DNA of 45,825 nucleotides from Anaerolineae bacterium. GTDB lineage: Bacteria; Chloroflexota; Anaerolineae; JAAYZQ01. The position numbers were made by a program, and so were the translations under genes. Where the stretch lies: NCBI GenBank assembly GCA_016929795.1, contig JAFGIA010000334.1, forward strand, positions 1 through 45,825. The letters are read 5' to 3'. The notes below the pieces were generated by a model that was given only the letters and a program-made list of their open reading frames with translations, made no database searches and was not told the DNA's origin. Positions 26,805-35,300 of this stretch are shown here, piece after piece (the stretch's first letter is position 1; every line of letters starts with the position of its first letter).

Positions 26805-28781
26805 TTATGGGGTTGTCGCGTGGATGCGTTGGTGCGCCTCGCGCTCCATCTCGCGGAGGGCGAGCGACAGGCCGCGCAGGGCACGGCGGCGGGTGCGGTT
26901 GAAGGTGCCTTCGCTGATATAGAGGCGGTTCATGATGTCGCGGTTGAGCTCGCCGTCGACGTAGGCCCCGTGCAGGATCAGGTATTGGTGCCACGTGCGC
27001 GGCGGGACGTCGTGCCTGGCCGGCTCGGGACCATCGGGCCGGAGCTTGGCCAACGCCTGCACCATTACCTGGCTCAGCATCTTGCCCTGGTCGAGGTGGG
27101 TGACGAACTCGGGCGCCTGGCCAGCGGCGCGGGCATCGTCGAGCCGCCAGGCGACGACGGCGAGGCCGGCCAGAGTGTGGCTACCAAGATAGGCCAAGTC
27201 GTGAAGGTGGCGCAGGGCATCCTCTACCAAAGTGACGAATTCCTGATCGCTCAGGCCGGCAGGAGCCGGCGGCTCTGCGTCACGCTCGCTGAGGATCTGC
27301 TGCACCTGGCGCTGTAAGGCGTGCTCGCGCTGGCGAAAGTCGGTGACCAGGGTGGCGATGGTGCGCGCGTTTGCCTCTTGCAGGCGCATCGTTTCGACGA
27401 GCGCGGCCAGCTGATCGGCCACATCATCGAGCAGGAGCAGGTCCTGATCGCCGTACGCGGTGCCCGATTCCTTGGTGCCGAGGCCCAGTGTGCCGATCTG
27501 ATCGTCGCCGGCATAGAGGGGAACGAGAAGGGCCAGGCCCTCGGGCCGCGTCGCCAGCGACCCCGAAAGCTCAACGGTCTCGGTCACCTGGAGCTGCTGG
27601 GCCGGGAACACGTGGCCGGCCGGGTGTGCGCGCACGGAAGCCTGGCACACATAGTCGCCATCGTCACGCCGCAGGGCGATGAGGCCGCGCCTGGCGCCCA
27701 GGGTGCGGCAGAGGGCCGCGAGGACGGCCTGCAGCCTGTCGGGCAGGGACTGGCCCATGCCAGCCTCGCGCGCCAGGGCGCGCAAGTTGGCACGAAGCTC
27801 ACGAAACTGCTGGCGATAGAAGAGGCGGTCCAGGGTGGTGCGCAGGCCGTCGTAGAGCATGAGGGAGCTGACGGCGACGACGACGATCAGGATCAGGGTC
27901 AGCGTCGAAAAGGTGTGGCCACCGAGGTAGAGCACTTCGGCGACGGCGATATAGGAGAGGGTAAAGGCGCCGATGATGAGGGCGATGTAGAGCAGGTCGC
28001 GGTTGAGGATGCGCCCCTCGACGGTGGCGTGGTGGCGGGCGACGGTGTAGGCAAGGATGAGGCAGGCGGTGACGGCCGCCACATCGCCGGGGACACTCGG
28101 CAGCCGCAGATCGAGCCAGGTGCCAATCCCCAGATAGAGCCCGGCGAGACCGGTCAGCAGGGCGGCGGCAAAGAGCGGAGTGAAGCGGCGCCTGTCGCGC
28201 GTGCCGGCAGCAGCCTGGCGGCGGGTCCAGAGGTGGAGTAGAGCCAATACTTCGAGCAGCGCCAGGTAGGCGAGCGAAATGGCATAGAGCGGGCCGGTGA
28301 CGCGCTCGGAAAGGTAGAGCGCGGGGCCATCGGGCGTATCGGGCGCCAGGCCGAGGGGAAAGGCCCCGAGCACAGGCAGGAGGATCGCCAGGGTGTAGGC
28401 TAACGGCACAGCCAGGCGACTGAGGCCGGGTGCCCGCGTGCCAAGGCGCGCGGCGAGGCGTGGCGGCAGGTGAAGGGGCGGCAGGTAGAAATCGCGCACC
28501 GCCGGCTCGGCGCCTGGCGGCAGGAGCAGCGTGAGGTGGAACCCGAGTGCCAGGGCAAGGGCAGCGGTGGGGCGAAAGAGGGCCAGTGCCTGGCTATCGG
28601 GCCGGGCGACGAGCAGGGCCGTGTAGAGGGTAAAGCCGCTGAGCGCCCAGAGCGTGAGGGCGGCGAGCCATGATAGGCGGCTGCGGGGCGTGCGGGTGAC
28701 CAGATAGAGGCCCAGGCAGAGGGTGATCGCGAGCCCGATCAGGCTCGTAAAAGAAGTCAGCCAGACGAGGAAGCGAGTCAT
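26805..28781 (-). CDS. Seven/eight-TM GAF sensor protein with C-terminal helix-turn-helix-like region
   Basis: The 658-residue protein has an N-terminal membrane region (residues 8-320, about eight hydrophobic helices, similar in layout to the N-terminal 7TM sensor of some histidine kinases). A short linker leads to a GAF domain (about 345-475, with TLGARRGLIALRRDDG and GTLGLGTKESG), and then a coiled coil (about 478-515). No histidine-kinase, cyclase or phosphatase domain follows. The C-terminus (about 590-650: LNRDIMNRLYISEGTFNRTRRRALRGL) resembles a helix-turn-helix output. It may be a membrane-bound one-component regulator (inference). Start ATG 28781 has GAGGT 9 nt upstream. It lies 41 bp after the PAP2 gene and is probably co-transcribed with it. 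Confidence 0.78.
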   Translation of the reverse strand: MTRFLVWLTSFTSLIGLAITLCLGLYLVTRTPRSRLSWLAALTLWALSGFTLYTALLVARPDSQALALFRPTAALALALGFHLTLLLPPGAEPAVRDFYLPPLHLPPRLAARLGTRAPGLSRLAVPLAYTLAILLPVLGAFPLGLAPDTPDGPALYLSERVTGPLYAISLAYLALLEVLALLHLWTRRQAAAGTRDRRRFTPLFAAALLTGLAGLYLGIGTWLDLRLPSVPGDVAAVTACLILAYTVARHHATVEGRILNRDLLYIALIIGAFTLSYIAVAEVLYLGGHTFSTLTLILIVVVAVSSLMLYDGLRTTLDRLFYRQQFRELRANLRALAREAGMGQSLPDRLQAVLAALCRTLGARRGLIALRRDDGDYVCQASVRAHPAGHVFPAQQLQVTETVELSGSLATRPEGLALLVPLYAGDDQIGTLGLGTKESGTAYGDQDLLLLDDVADQLAALVETMRLQEANARTIATLVTDFRQREHALQRQVQQILSERDAEPPAPAGLSDQEFVTLVEDALRHLHDLAYLGSHTLAGLAVVAWRLDDARAAGQAPEFVTHLDQGKMLSQVMVQALAKLRPDGPEPARHDVPPRTWHQYLILHGAYVDGELNRDIMNRLYISEGTFNRTRRRALRGLSLALREMEREAHQRIHATTP

Positions 28782-28822
28782 GGGTGTCGAACCTCAGACA
28801 CGACAGCGCATCACCGGCATCT

Positions 28823-29788
28823 CTAGGCCGACAGGCTGGAACTGGTGAGAGCGGCTGGCGCCTCCGTCTCGCGCGCCGCAAGGCCGAGTTTGACAAACAG
28901 CCAGGGACAGAAAAAGCCGGTGGCCCAGCCGATCAGGACGTAGCGCACAAAACGGGCGACGGACTCGGCACCGTGCGGCAGGTCGGCAGGGAGGAGGAGC
29001 TTGGGGAGGGCATAGATGGCGACGACGATGACCATGCCGAGGAGGAGGCGCAGGAGGCGCTGGTGCCACGGGCCGCCGGCATCGAAGCGGACGTAGGCGC
29101 GCTCCAGCACAATGCCGACGCCAATGCCCGCCAGGGCGGCGGCGGGCGTGATAGCGTCGGAGGCAGGATAGAAACCATCGACATCGGCAGGATGTAACAC
29201 GATAAGCACCAGGGGGGCCAATGCCGCCAGAGCAAGCTGCACCGGGCGCGACTGGGTGCCGAGCCAGTGTATCGCGCGCGGCTCGGCCCAGGCATAGATC
29301 AGCAGGAGGGCGATGCCGATCGTCCAGCCGCCGACCAAGTCCTGGGGAAAGTGGACGGCGAGGACCATGCGCGACACGCCGATCAAGAGGGCGAGGAGCA
29401 CCGCTCCCGCCCACATCCAGCCACGCCGAAAACGGAAGGCCAGGTATGACCAGTTTGTGACGGCGCTCTGGGAATGCCCGCTGGGGAAGGAAGGGCTCGT
29501 CTCGCGATAGAGAAAACGCAGGCGCGGATCGTCCGGCCGGGGAATGGCAAAGAGGTACTTGACGGCGCTGTTGAGCCAGGTGGAGAGCATGAGCAGGTAG
29601 GCGAGGCCGGCGCCGATGCGGCGGTTGACGCACCAATACACGAGCGGCAGCAACAAGAGATAGAATTCCTCCTGGCCGAGGAAGGTGATCCCGCGAAAGA
29701 AGGAGAGGACCCAGTCAGGGCAGTAGGACTGGATCTGCACCAGCGCCTCTGTGCCCCAGGGGATTAATGATTCGAGCCATTCATCCAT
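28823..29788 (-). CDS. PAP2-superfamily membrane phosphatase
   Basis: This 321-residue integral membrane protein carries all three parts of the PAP2/acid-phosphatase signature: K77-x6-RP (84-85), PSGH (102-105, His105) and SR (139-140) with HFPQD (His146, Asp150). Such enzymes remove phosphate from lipid phosphates or undecaprenyl diphosphate on the outer face of the membrane. The C-terminal half adds about four further helices beyond the minimal domain. ATG 29788 follows AAGGAG at 8 nt. The transcript should start about 120 nt upstream, inside the 80-bp hairpin element, so leader structure may limit expression. Confidence 0.92.
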   Translation of the reverse strand: MDEWLESLIPWGTEALVQIQSYCPDWVLSFFRGITFLGQEEFYLLLLPLVYWCVNRRIGAGLAYLLMLSTWLNSAVKYLFAIPRPDDPRLRFLYRETSPSFPSGHSQSAVTNWSYLAFRFRRGWMWAGAVLLALLIGVSRMVLAVHFPQDLVGGWTIGIALLLIYAWAEPRAIHWLGTQSRPVQLALAALAPLVLIVLHPADVDGFYPASDAITPAAALAGIGVGIVLERAYVRFDAGGPWHQRLLRLLLGMVIVVAIYALPKLLLPADLPHGAESVARFVRYVLIGWATGFFCPWLFVKLGLAARETEAPAALTSSSLSA

Positions 29789-29823
29789 AGTGTATGCTCC
29801 TTCACAGACAGGCTATCCGCACG

Positions 29824-29919
29824 ATCATTATGTATCATCTCAATAATTGGGAGTTGGGGGGTGTGTGGTGCCCGCACACACCCCAACTCCCCCCCTTTAT
29901 TGAGATGATACATCATTAT
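29824..29919 (-). mobile_element. 80-bp MITE-like hairpin element with 8-bp target duplication
   Basis: The element (29832-29911) has 15-bp perfect terminal inverted repeats, GTATCATCTCAATAA at 29832-29846 and its complement at 29897-29911. It continues inward with GGGAGTTGGGG against CCCCAACTCCC and TGTGTG against CACACA, separated by a 2-nt bulge. ATCATTAT flanks it on both sides (29824-29831 and 29912-29919). No ORF is present, so any movement needs a transposase in trans. The right-hand duplication includes most of the -10 box of the PAP2 promoter. Confidence 0.85.
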
Positions 29920-29943
29920 AGCAGAATCGGGTGGAATGGTCAA
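29915..29943 (-). promoter_or_regulatory. Promoter of the PAP2-sensor operon
   Basis: On the minus strand TTGACC (29943-29938), a 17-bp spacer and perfect TATAAT (29920-29915). Initiation near 29908 falls in the first bases of the hairpin element, so the mRNA would begin with a very stable stem. Confidence 0.75.
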
Positions 29944-30022
29944 CGCGGGTCGGCGGGGATTGATGATGGCTCCACTTGCGCGGCGGCCAACGCCCAAGCC
30001 GTGACCAGGAATCGGCCAGAGT

Positions 30023-30049
30023 GGAACCAAATAGCCTCTGCTTTCGTCT
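30023..30049 (+). promoter_or_regulatory. Possible ECF-sigma promoter of the SIMPL gene
   Basis: GGAACC (30023-30028) and CGTCT (30045-30049) are separated by 16 bp, the pattern of several extracytoplasmic-function sigma factors. No sigma-70 promoter is evident in 29950-30100. Envelope-stress control would suit a secreted SIMPL protein. Confidence 0.35.
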
Positions 30050-30104
30050 GAAGGATCGAATGCGCGAGATGACGCGCAAGACATCAAGTAGAGTGGAGGT
30101 CAAA

Positions 30105-30857
30105 ATGTTTAATCGTACCCTTCTTATCGTCGCCGCCATCGCCGTGCTGGCAGTGGGCATGGTGGCAGGAGCCATCGCCGGAGGCCAGGCAGTGGCCCAG
30201 ACCCCGGAAACCCCGGCCCTGAACCCGGTACAGACGATCACTGTGATCGGGCAGGGCTCGGTACGGATTCAGCCCGACATTGCGCGCGTGACGGTGGGCG
30301 TCGAGACGTCCGGCGAGACGATCGCCCAGGCTGTGGCGGAGAATGAGGCACAGATGGAGGCGGTGCTGGCCGCGCTCAAGGCCGCGGGCATCGCCGACAA
30401 GGACATCCAGACAACAAACTTTAGCATCAGCCTCGACCGCTACCCGGAGCCGTTGCCGAGCGCGACAGGGGAACAGGCTGCCCCTGTGTACCGCGTTTCA
30501 AACATGGTCACGGTGACCATCCGCGCTCTGGACCGTGTGGGCCAGGTGCTCGATGCCGTGATCGAGGCCGGCGCCAACAACATCTGGGGCGTGAGCTTTA
30601 CGATCGAGGACCCCGCAGCTGCCCAGGCCGATGCGCGCACCGATGCGATGACCGCCGCCGCCGCGCGCGCAGAGGCACTCGCCACGCTGGCTGGCGTGGA
30701 GCTTGGCTCGGTGATGTCGGTGAGCGAGGTGATCTCGAGCCCTGGGATTGTGACCGAGATGGCATATGCGCGCGACGCCGCGGGCGGCACTTCGATCAGC
30801 CCCGGCGAGGTCGAGATCGGCTACCAGGTGCAGGTCAGCTACTTTATCGTGCCGTAA
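30105..30857 (+). CDS. Secreted SIMPL-domain protein
   Basis: This 250-residue protein has a signal peptide (residues 1 to about 32, hydrophobic core LLIVAAIAVLAVGMVAGAIA, likely cut after AVAQ). A SIMPL/DUF541 (YggE-type) domain follows, starting at TITVIGQGSVRIQPDIARVTVGVET. The C-terminal half has the typical alternating helix (ADARTDAMTAAAARAEALATLAG). Family members are exported proteins linked to oxidative or envelope stress, with no proven enzymatic activity. GGAGGT lies 4 nt before the ATG at 30105; the open frame from 29976 is upstream noise. A strong terminator follows. Confidence 0.9.
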   Translation: MFNRTLLIVAAIAVLAVGMVAGAIAGGQAVAQTPETPALNPVQTITVIGQGSVRIQPDIARVTVGVETSGETIAQAVAENEAQMEAVLAALKAAGIADKDIQTTNFSISLDRYPEPLPSATGEQAAPVYRVSNMVTVTIRALDRVGQVLDAVIEAGANNIWGVSFTIEDPAAAQADARTDAMTAAAARAEALATLAGVELGSVMSVSEVISSPGIVTEMAYARDAAGGTSISPGEVEIGYQVQVSYFIVP

Positions 30858-30880
30858 GACAGGACAGATGGCAGGGATCA

Positions 30881-30909
30881 AGCCCGGTCAGCGCTGACCG
30901 GGCTTTTTT
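30881..30909 (+). terminator. Strong intrinsic terminator after the SIMPL gene
   Basis: AGCCCGGTCA (30881-30890) and TGACCGGGCT (30895-30904) form a perfect 10-bp stem with a GCGC loop, followed by an uninterrupted T-run. Confidence 0.95.
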
Positions 30910-30952
30910 ATCTCGGGAGGTCGGAGCTCAAGATCGTACACATCCTGGTGCA

Positions 30953-31522
30953 CTAGCCGCAGCCCTGTGGGGGGAGGCCGCCAAAGTATTCCTGTTTGAG
31001 CACGGCGACGTAGGGAAGGTTGCGATACTTTTCGTCAAAGTCGAGGCCGTAGCCGAGGACGAATTCGTCGGGGATGTCGAACCCGACATAGTCGAGGGGC
31101 ACATCGATGGTACGGCGGCTGGGCTTGTTGAGCAAAGTGCAGACGCGCAGGGTAGCGGGCTGGCGCGCGTGGAAAAGGCGGAGCAGGTAGTCCATCGTTT
31201 GCCCACTGTCGACAATATCCTCGATCAGGAGCACGTCACGGCCGGCAATGTCATTCTTGAGATCCATGATCAGCCGCACAGCGCCGCTGCTCTCGCGCCG
31301 GCCAGAGCCATAGCTGGAGATGGCCATGAACTCGACCTCGTGAGGCACAGTGATCTCGCGCATCAGGTCGGTGAGAAAGGTGACCCCGCCCTTCAGAATA
31401 CACACCAACACCAGGTCCCTGCCCTGGTAATCGACCGAGATGGTGTGTGCCAGCTCGGTCACGCGCTGCTGCAGGGTGTGCTCGTCCACAAGAACACGGT
31501 CGATCATCTCTTCTGGCTTCAT
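30953..31522 (-). CDS. hpt: Hypoxanthine phosphoribosyltransferase
   Basis: This 189-residue cytosolic enzyme salvages hypoxanthine (and usually guanine) with PRPP to form IMP or GMP. The PRPP-binding loop LLIEDIVDSGQTM lies at residues 98-110, the flexible loop with SSYGS is at 69-73, and KGG (44-46) is the usual early cis-peptide region. The ATG at 31522 has GGGGAGGA 6 nt upstream; codons upstream to 31576 cross the promoter and are rejected. It is expressed from its own promoter. Confidence 0.94.
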   Translation of the reverse strand: MKPEEMIDRVLVDEHTLQQRVTELAHTISVDYQGRDLVLVCILKGGVTFLTDLMREITVPHEVEFMAISSYGSGRRESSGAVRLIMDLKNDIAGRDVLLIEDIVDSGQTMDYLLRLFHARQPATLRVCTLLNKPSRRTIDVPLDYVGFDIPDEFVLGYGLDFDEKYRNLPYVAVLKQEYFGGLPPQGCG

Positions 31523-31547
31523 ATTCAATCCTCCCCACGTGAGGGGG

Positions 31548-31576
31548 AGTATAGCACAGGCAGGAGCAAGCGACAA
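31548..31576 (-). promoter_or_regulatory. Promoter of hpt
   Basis: On the minus strand TTGTCG (31576-31571), 17-bp spacer, TATACT (31553-31548). Leader about 20 nt. Confidence 0.6.
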
Positions 31577-31618
31577 GTCACCGCCTGCGCAAAAAACAGA
31601 AACCAGGGTTCCAGGCGA

Positions 31619-32008
31619 TCAGTGGACCAGCGCGTGCACGATCTCTTTGAGCGGCTGCACATCAAAGTGGCGGCCAACCTCGACCCGGTTCGCCAGTGCA
31701 ACGGGCAATGGGTAGGCACGCCAGAAGAGACGCGCAGCACACGAAAAGATCGCCAGCCCAGGATGGCGGCGGGCGCCGTGGCCGTTGGTCCTCAAGTAGA
31801 GGCCGACGATCTCAATGTCTTCTTCGAGCGCCTGGCGGTACTCGGATTGTTCATCATCCGCATCCAAGCGCGCGCGCGCCAGTTTCAGAAATTCTCCGTA
31901 GGCTGCTCTGCGGTGCTCCGGGGTGTCCAACTGCAAGTATGCGGTGAGCAAAACGTTTCCATTTCCGTCGAACGATTCTAACAGATCCAGATCCCTGCTG
32001 GCGATCAA
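31619..32008 (-). pseudogene. N-terminal fragment of a bacterial eRF1-like (baeRF) protein
   Basis: The 129-residue product matches, from memory, the N-terminal domain of the baeRF family: LESFDGNGNVLLTAYLQLD at the start, and FSCAARLFWRAYPLPVALANRVEVGRHF followed by QPLKEI. Full members have about 370 residues, with a middle eRF1-like domain and a C-terminal domain. Here a stop follows directly after the first domain, and no matching sequence continues before hpt, so it is probably truncated; a functional single-domain protein cannot be excluded. The start is a TTG at 32008 with GGAGGGAG close upstream. It retains a good promoter. Confidence 0.6.
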
Positions 32009-32089
32009 AGACTCCCTCCGGCGTAGTTCTACGTCGTTACTCCGATTCGAGAGCAGTGAGTGACAGGCGGCGTTGTCGGTAGCGCGTCA

Positions 32090-32118
32090 AGTATAGCATA
32101 CGCAGAGAGGCAGGTCAA
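32090..32118 (-). promoter_or_regulatory. Promoter of the baeRF fragment
   Basis: On the minus strand TTGACC (32118-32113), 17-bp spacer, TATACT (32095-32090). Confidence 0.7.
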
Positions 32119-32164
32119 ATCAGGCCGTGGCCTAGGCCCCGGTACAGCCCTGCGTGGCGCCCTG

Positions 32165-32193
32165 TTGACTTTTTCCACCTCTCCTGCTATAAT
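32165..32193 (+). promoter_or_regulatory. Promoter of the secreted zincin gene
   Basis: TTGACT (32165-32170), 17-bp spacer, perfect TATAAT (32188-32193). Initiation is expected at about 32199-32201, exactly where the leader's first stem begins. Confidence 0.8.
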
Positions 32194-32198
32194 GAGAT

Positions 32199-32349
32199 TG
32201 TCTGGTGACCAGCTCCGCATCACTGCGGCGTGTTCTGGCCCGGACCATCTCCAAGGCGGCCGGCAGGCCTTGGTCGCTCACATAACTCCAGACAGCCCGC
32301 TCACCGCCCTGGCGTGACCATCAGGCCAAGGCGGGTGGCGGGCGTTTTT
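32199..32349 (+). ncRNA. Structured leader ending in a terminator: candidate riboswitch or attenuator
   Basis: The predicted 5' end of the mRNA forms a closing stem P1, TGTCTGG (32199-32205) with CCAGACA (32288-32294). Inside are hairpin P2 CCGCA/TGCGG (32215-32219 with 32224-32228) and hairpin P3 CCAAGGC/GCCTTGG (32251-32257 with 32267-32273), separated by unpaired stretches. One base after P1, a long GC-rich hairpin (GCCCGC at 32295 to GCGGGC ending 32343) is followed by GTTTTTC, an intrinsic terminator upstream of the gene it would control. This matches a riboswitch plan of aptamer plus expression platform. I do not recognise a known class. Confidence 0.6.
32295..32349 (+). terminator. Leader terminator before the secreted zincin gene
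   Basis: Long imperfect GC stem (arms 32295-32315 and about 32323-32343) followed by five T residues, 44 bp before the start codon and behind the gene's own promoter; it therefore implies premature termination control. Confidence 0.75.
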
Positions 32350-32392
32350 CATCCGCCTCGCCGGGCTCGGATACGAGTGGAGGAGGCAAGAA

Positions 32393-35300
32393 ATGAAGAT
32401 CCAGTTGGCACCGGCACGGCAGTGGGGTATCGTCCTGTTGATAGTCGGACTCGGCCTGGCCACAGCCACGATCCAGGCCCAGCAGCTTGATCCACCTGGG
32501 GCGTCCCAGCGTCTGTCCTCACCCACGCGGCTGAGGGACGGCGAGCCCCTGCCGGGAGCCGGCTATCCGTGGCAGCCGGTGGCCCGCGCCGCGCCGGCGG
32601 GCTGGGCGCCTACCACGCCGCCGGTTGGCATCGACCTCGACGTGACCTACATCGAGCGCGACCCGATCTACAAGGCCTACTGCGTCAACTATGCGGATGG
32701 CCTTCCGTTTCTTTGCCCCGGCACTGAGGGCGAGCAGCGCTGGCCCGCTCCGGGCGAGGTAGTCACCTTTACCGCCCATATTGTCAACAAGGGCACGGAC
32801 GCCAGCCCGGCGTTTGCCTATTCGTGGCGCATCGATGGGGGCGAGGTGGCGTCCGGCACGCTGCCGTCGCTGGCGCCGGCCGCCGAGATCACCGTCACCT
32901 ATCAGTGGGTGTGGGCGCACACGGTGGATGGCGAGCGCGTGGTAGATGACCACACAATTGCCTTTGTCGTGGACCCCGACGACGCGATCGACGAAACCTA
33001 CGAGACCAACAACCAACTGGTAGACCGGACCAACGCATTGGGCTTCCGGTTCGTGATCACCCCCGAGATGTACGAGGCGTACAACACGCCCTGGGACCCG
33101 GCGGCGTTTTCCTATTCGGCCGAGGACTGGCTCCAGCGCCAGGTGGCGGCTATGAACTGGTCCTTTGCCCACTCAACCTATCCCACCACGCCGGCTGGGG
33201 CCACCGAGCGGGTGCGCATCAACCAGATCATAGTCAGCCCCACCTCGCTGCCCTGGGATCGGGCCAGCGACGGTGGCTGGTTCGTCGATGCCGACTACCG
33301 GCTGGTCAGTGGCTGGTACGATCCCGTAGCCGACATCGATTGGGCGCTGGTCCACGAGCTGAGCCACCAGGTGGGGTTGATCGATCTCTACAACCTGAAC
33401 GTCGCCCACAGCAGCGTGCAGGTGTTGGACCAGGATAGTGGGCCGGCGAACCTCGGCTTTGGCTGGCCTCGCCCCGACCTGATGGGCGGCGGTGACATCG
33501 ACCCACACACCGATCCCCACCTCTACTCCAGCCACAGTGCCGGGGGCATCTCTTCCACGAAGGGCTATCGCCGCGGATACTATGGCGAGTACCAGTTCGA
33601 CATCCCTGAGGAGAACTATTTGCTGGTGCTCGACAACCAGGGCAACCCGGCCGGCAACGTGCAGGTGAGCCTCTACCAACGCACGGGGCCGGCCAATTGG
33701 ATGGGCGAGCTGGACATCGACAACACCCCCGAGATCACGGGCACCACGGGGCCCGATGGGCGCGTACTGTTGGCGAACCGGCCTGCCGGTGGCGGCACCA
33801 CGACGCGCACCGGCCACGTGCTGCGCGACAATCCCTTGGGCGTCGTGGACGTCGTGGGTAACAAAAACATCTTTTTGCTCAAGCTGATCCAGGGCGATCA
33901 TGAAGAATTCACCTGGCTCGACATAACCACCTTCAACCTGGCCTTCTGGGCAGGCGACACCCTCAGCCATACGCTTGTCATCAGCGCCCACGTGCCGCCG
34001 CCCGGCGCGCCGGTTGCCCCGCTGGCCGCTCCCGGCTTGGTTCAGGCGGAACAGGCGACGGTGTGCTGGAGCCCGAGTCCCTCGCCCGGCGTGGCTGGCT
34101 ACCATGTCTACCGTGCCGGCCCGCCCTACGAACGGGTCAGCGGCCTCCTGGCCGACCTCTGCTACACCGAGGCCTGGGCCGCCGGGCGCGTCTATGCCGT
34201 TACCGCGGTGGACTCTGCCGGCCGCGAGAGCGGCTTTAGCAACTTTGTCTGGGCCCCGTGCCTGCTCAACCCCACTGCTGTGGCCATGAGCCCCGGTGGG
34301 CTGCGCGTGGTGCTCGATCCGCAAAACGGCCATGCCCTGCTGCGCCAGCAGCCCGACGGCCGCTACCTCCAGAATTTCGGCAGCGTGCACTACCATCTGG
34401 AGGAGAGCCGTTTCCTGGCCATCGACGCCCAGGGCCGCCTGCTATTCAGCCACCCGGGCGACTGGTACGACAGCCGCCATTCGATCCGCGTGGCAGACGA
34501 GGACGCGACTCCAATCTTTGAATTCGGTGAGCGCGGCACCGGCCCGGGCCAGTTCAAGACCCCGGCCGGCGTGGCCGTCGTGGGCCAGGGAGCTGCCTTT
34601 GAGGGTCCATACCCTGTGGACGAGCACACGCTGCTGCTCCTCCACTTCGATGGCAACTACGACGGTGCCCAGGGTGAGGTGGGCATGCCCGGTGGCACAA
34701 GCTTTGTCAGTGGGCGCTACGATCAAGGCGTGCTCGCCGACAATGGCGATACGCTCGTCTACAGCACCACCGGCAACATCGAACGCACCCAGGGCGCGAT
34801 CGAGTTCTGGCTCCAGCCGGAGTGGGCTGGAAACGACGCAGAGAGCCACACCTTTTTTGAGGTGGGCGACCAGTGGTTCAACCGCATACGCATCACCAAG
34901 GACGGGGCCAACAACCTGCGCCTGATGGTGTGGGATAGCACCACCGAGTATGGCGTCGCCTACAACGTCGCCCACTGGCTGGCCGGCGAGTGGCACCACG
35001 TCGCCGTGACCTGGCATGATACCGACATTGCCCTGTACGTCGACGGCCAGATGCGGGACAGCAGCCCTTCAGCCCACGTGCCCGACACGCTGGCCGAGAC
35101 GATGAACGTCGGCTCCACCCACTGGACCAGCGAACAGGCCGAGGCAGTGATCGATGAATTCCGCATCAGCGACGTGCCGCGTATCGGGACGAGTAGCGGC
35201 TTTCCCTACCGCATCCTGGTGGCCGACAGCGGTAACCATCGCCTCCAGGCCTTTGACGAGATGGGCAACTTTGTGACCGCCTTTGGCACCTGGGGCAGCG

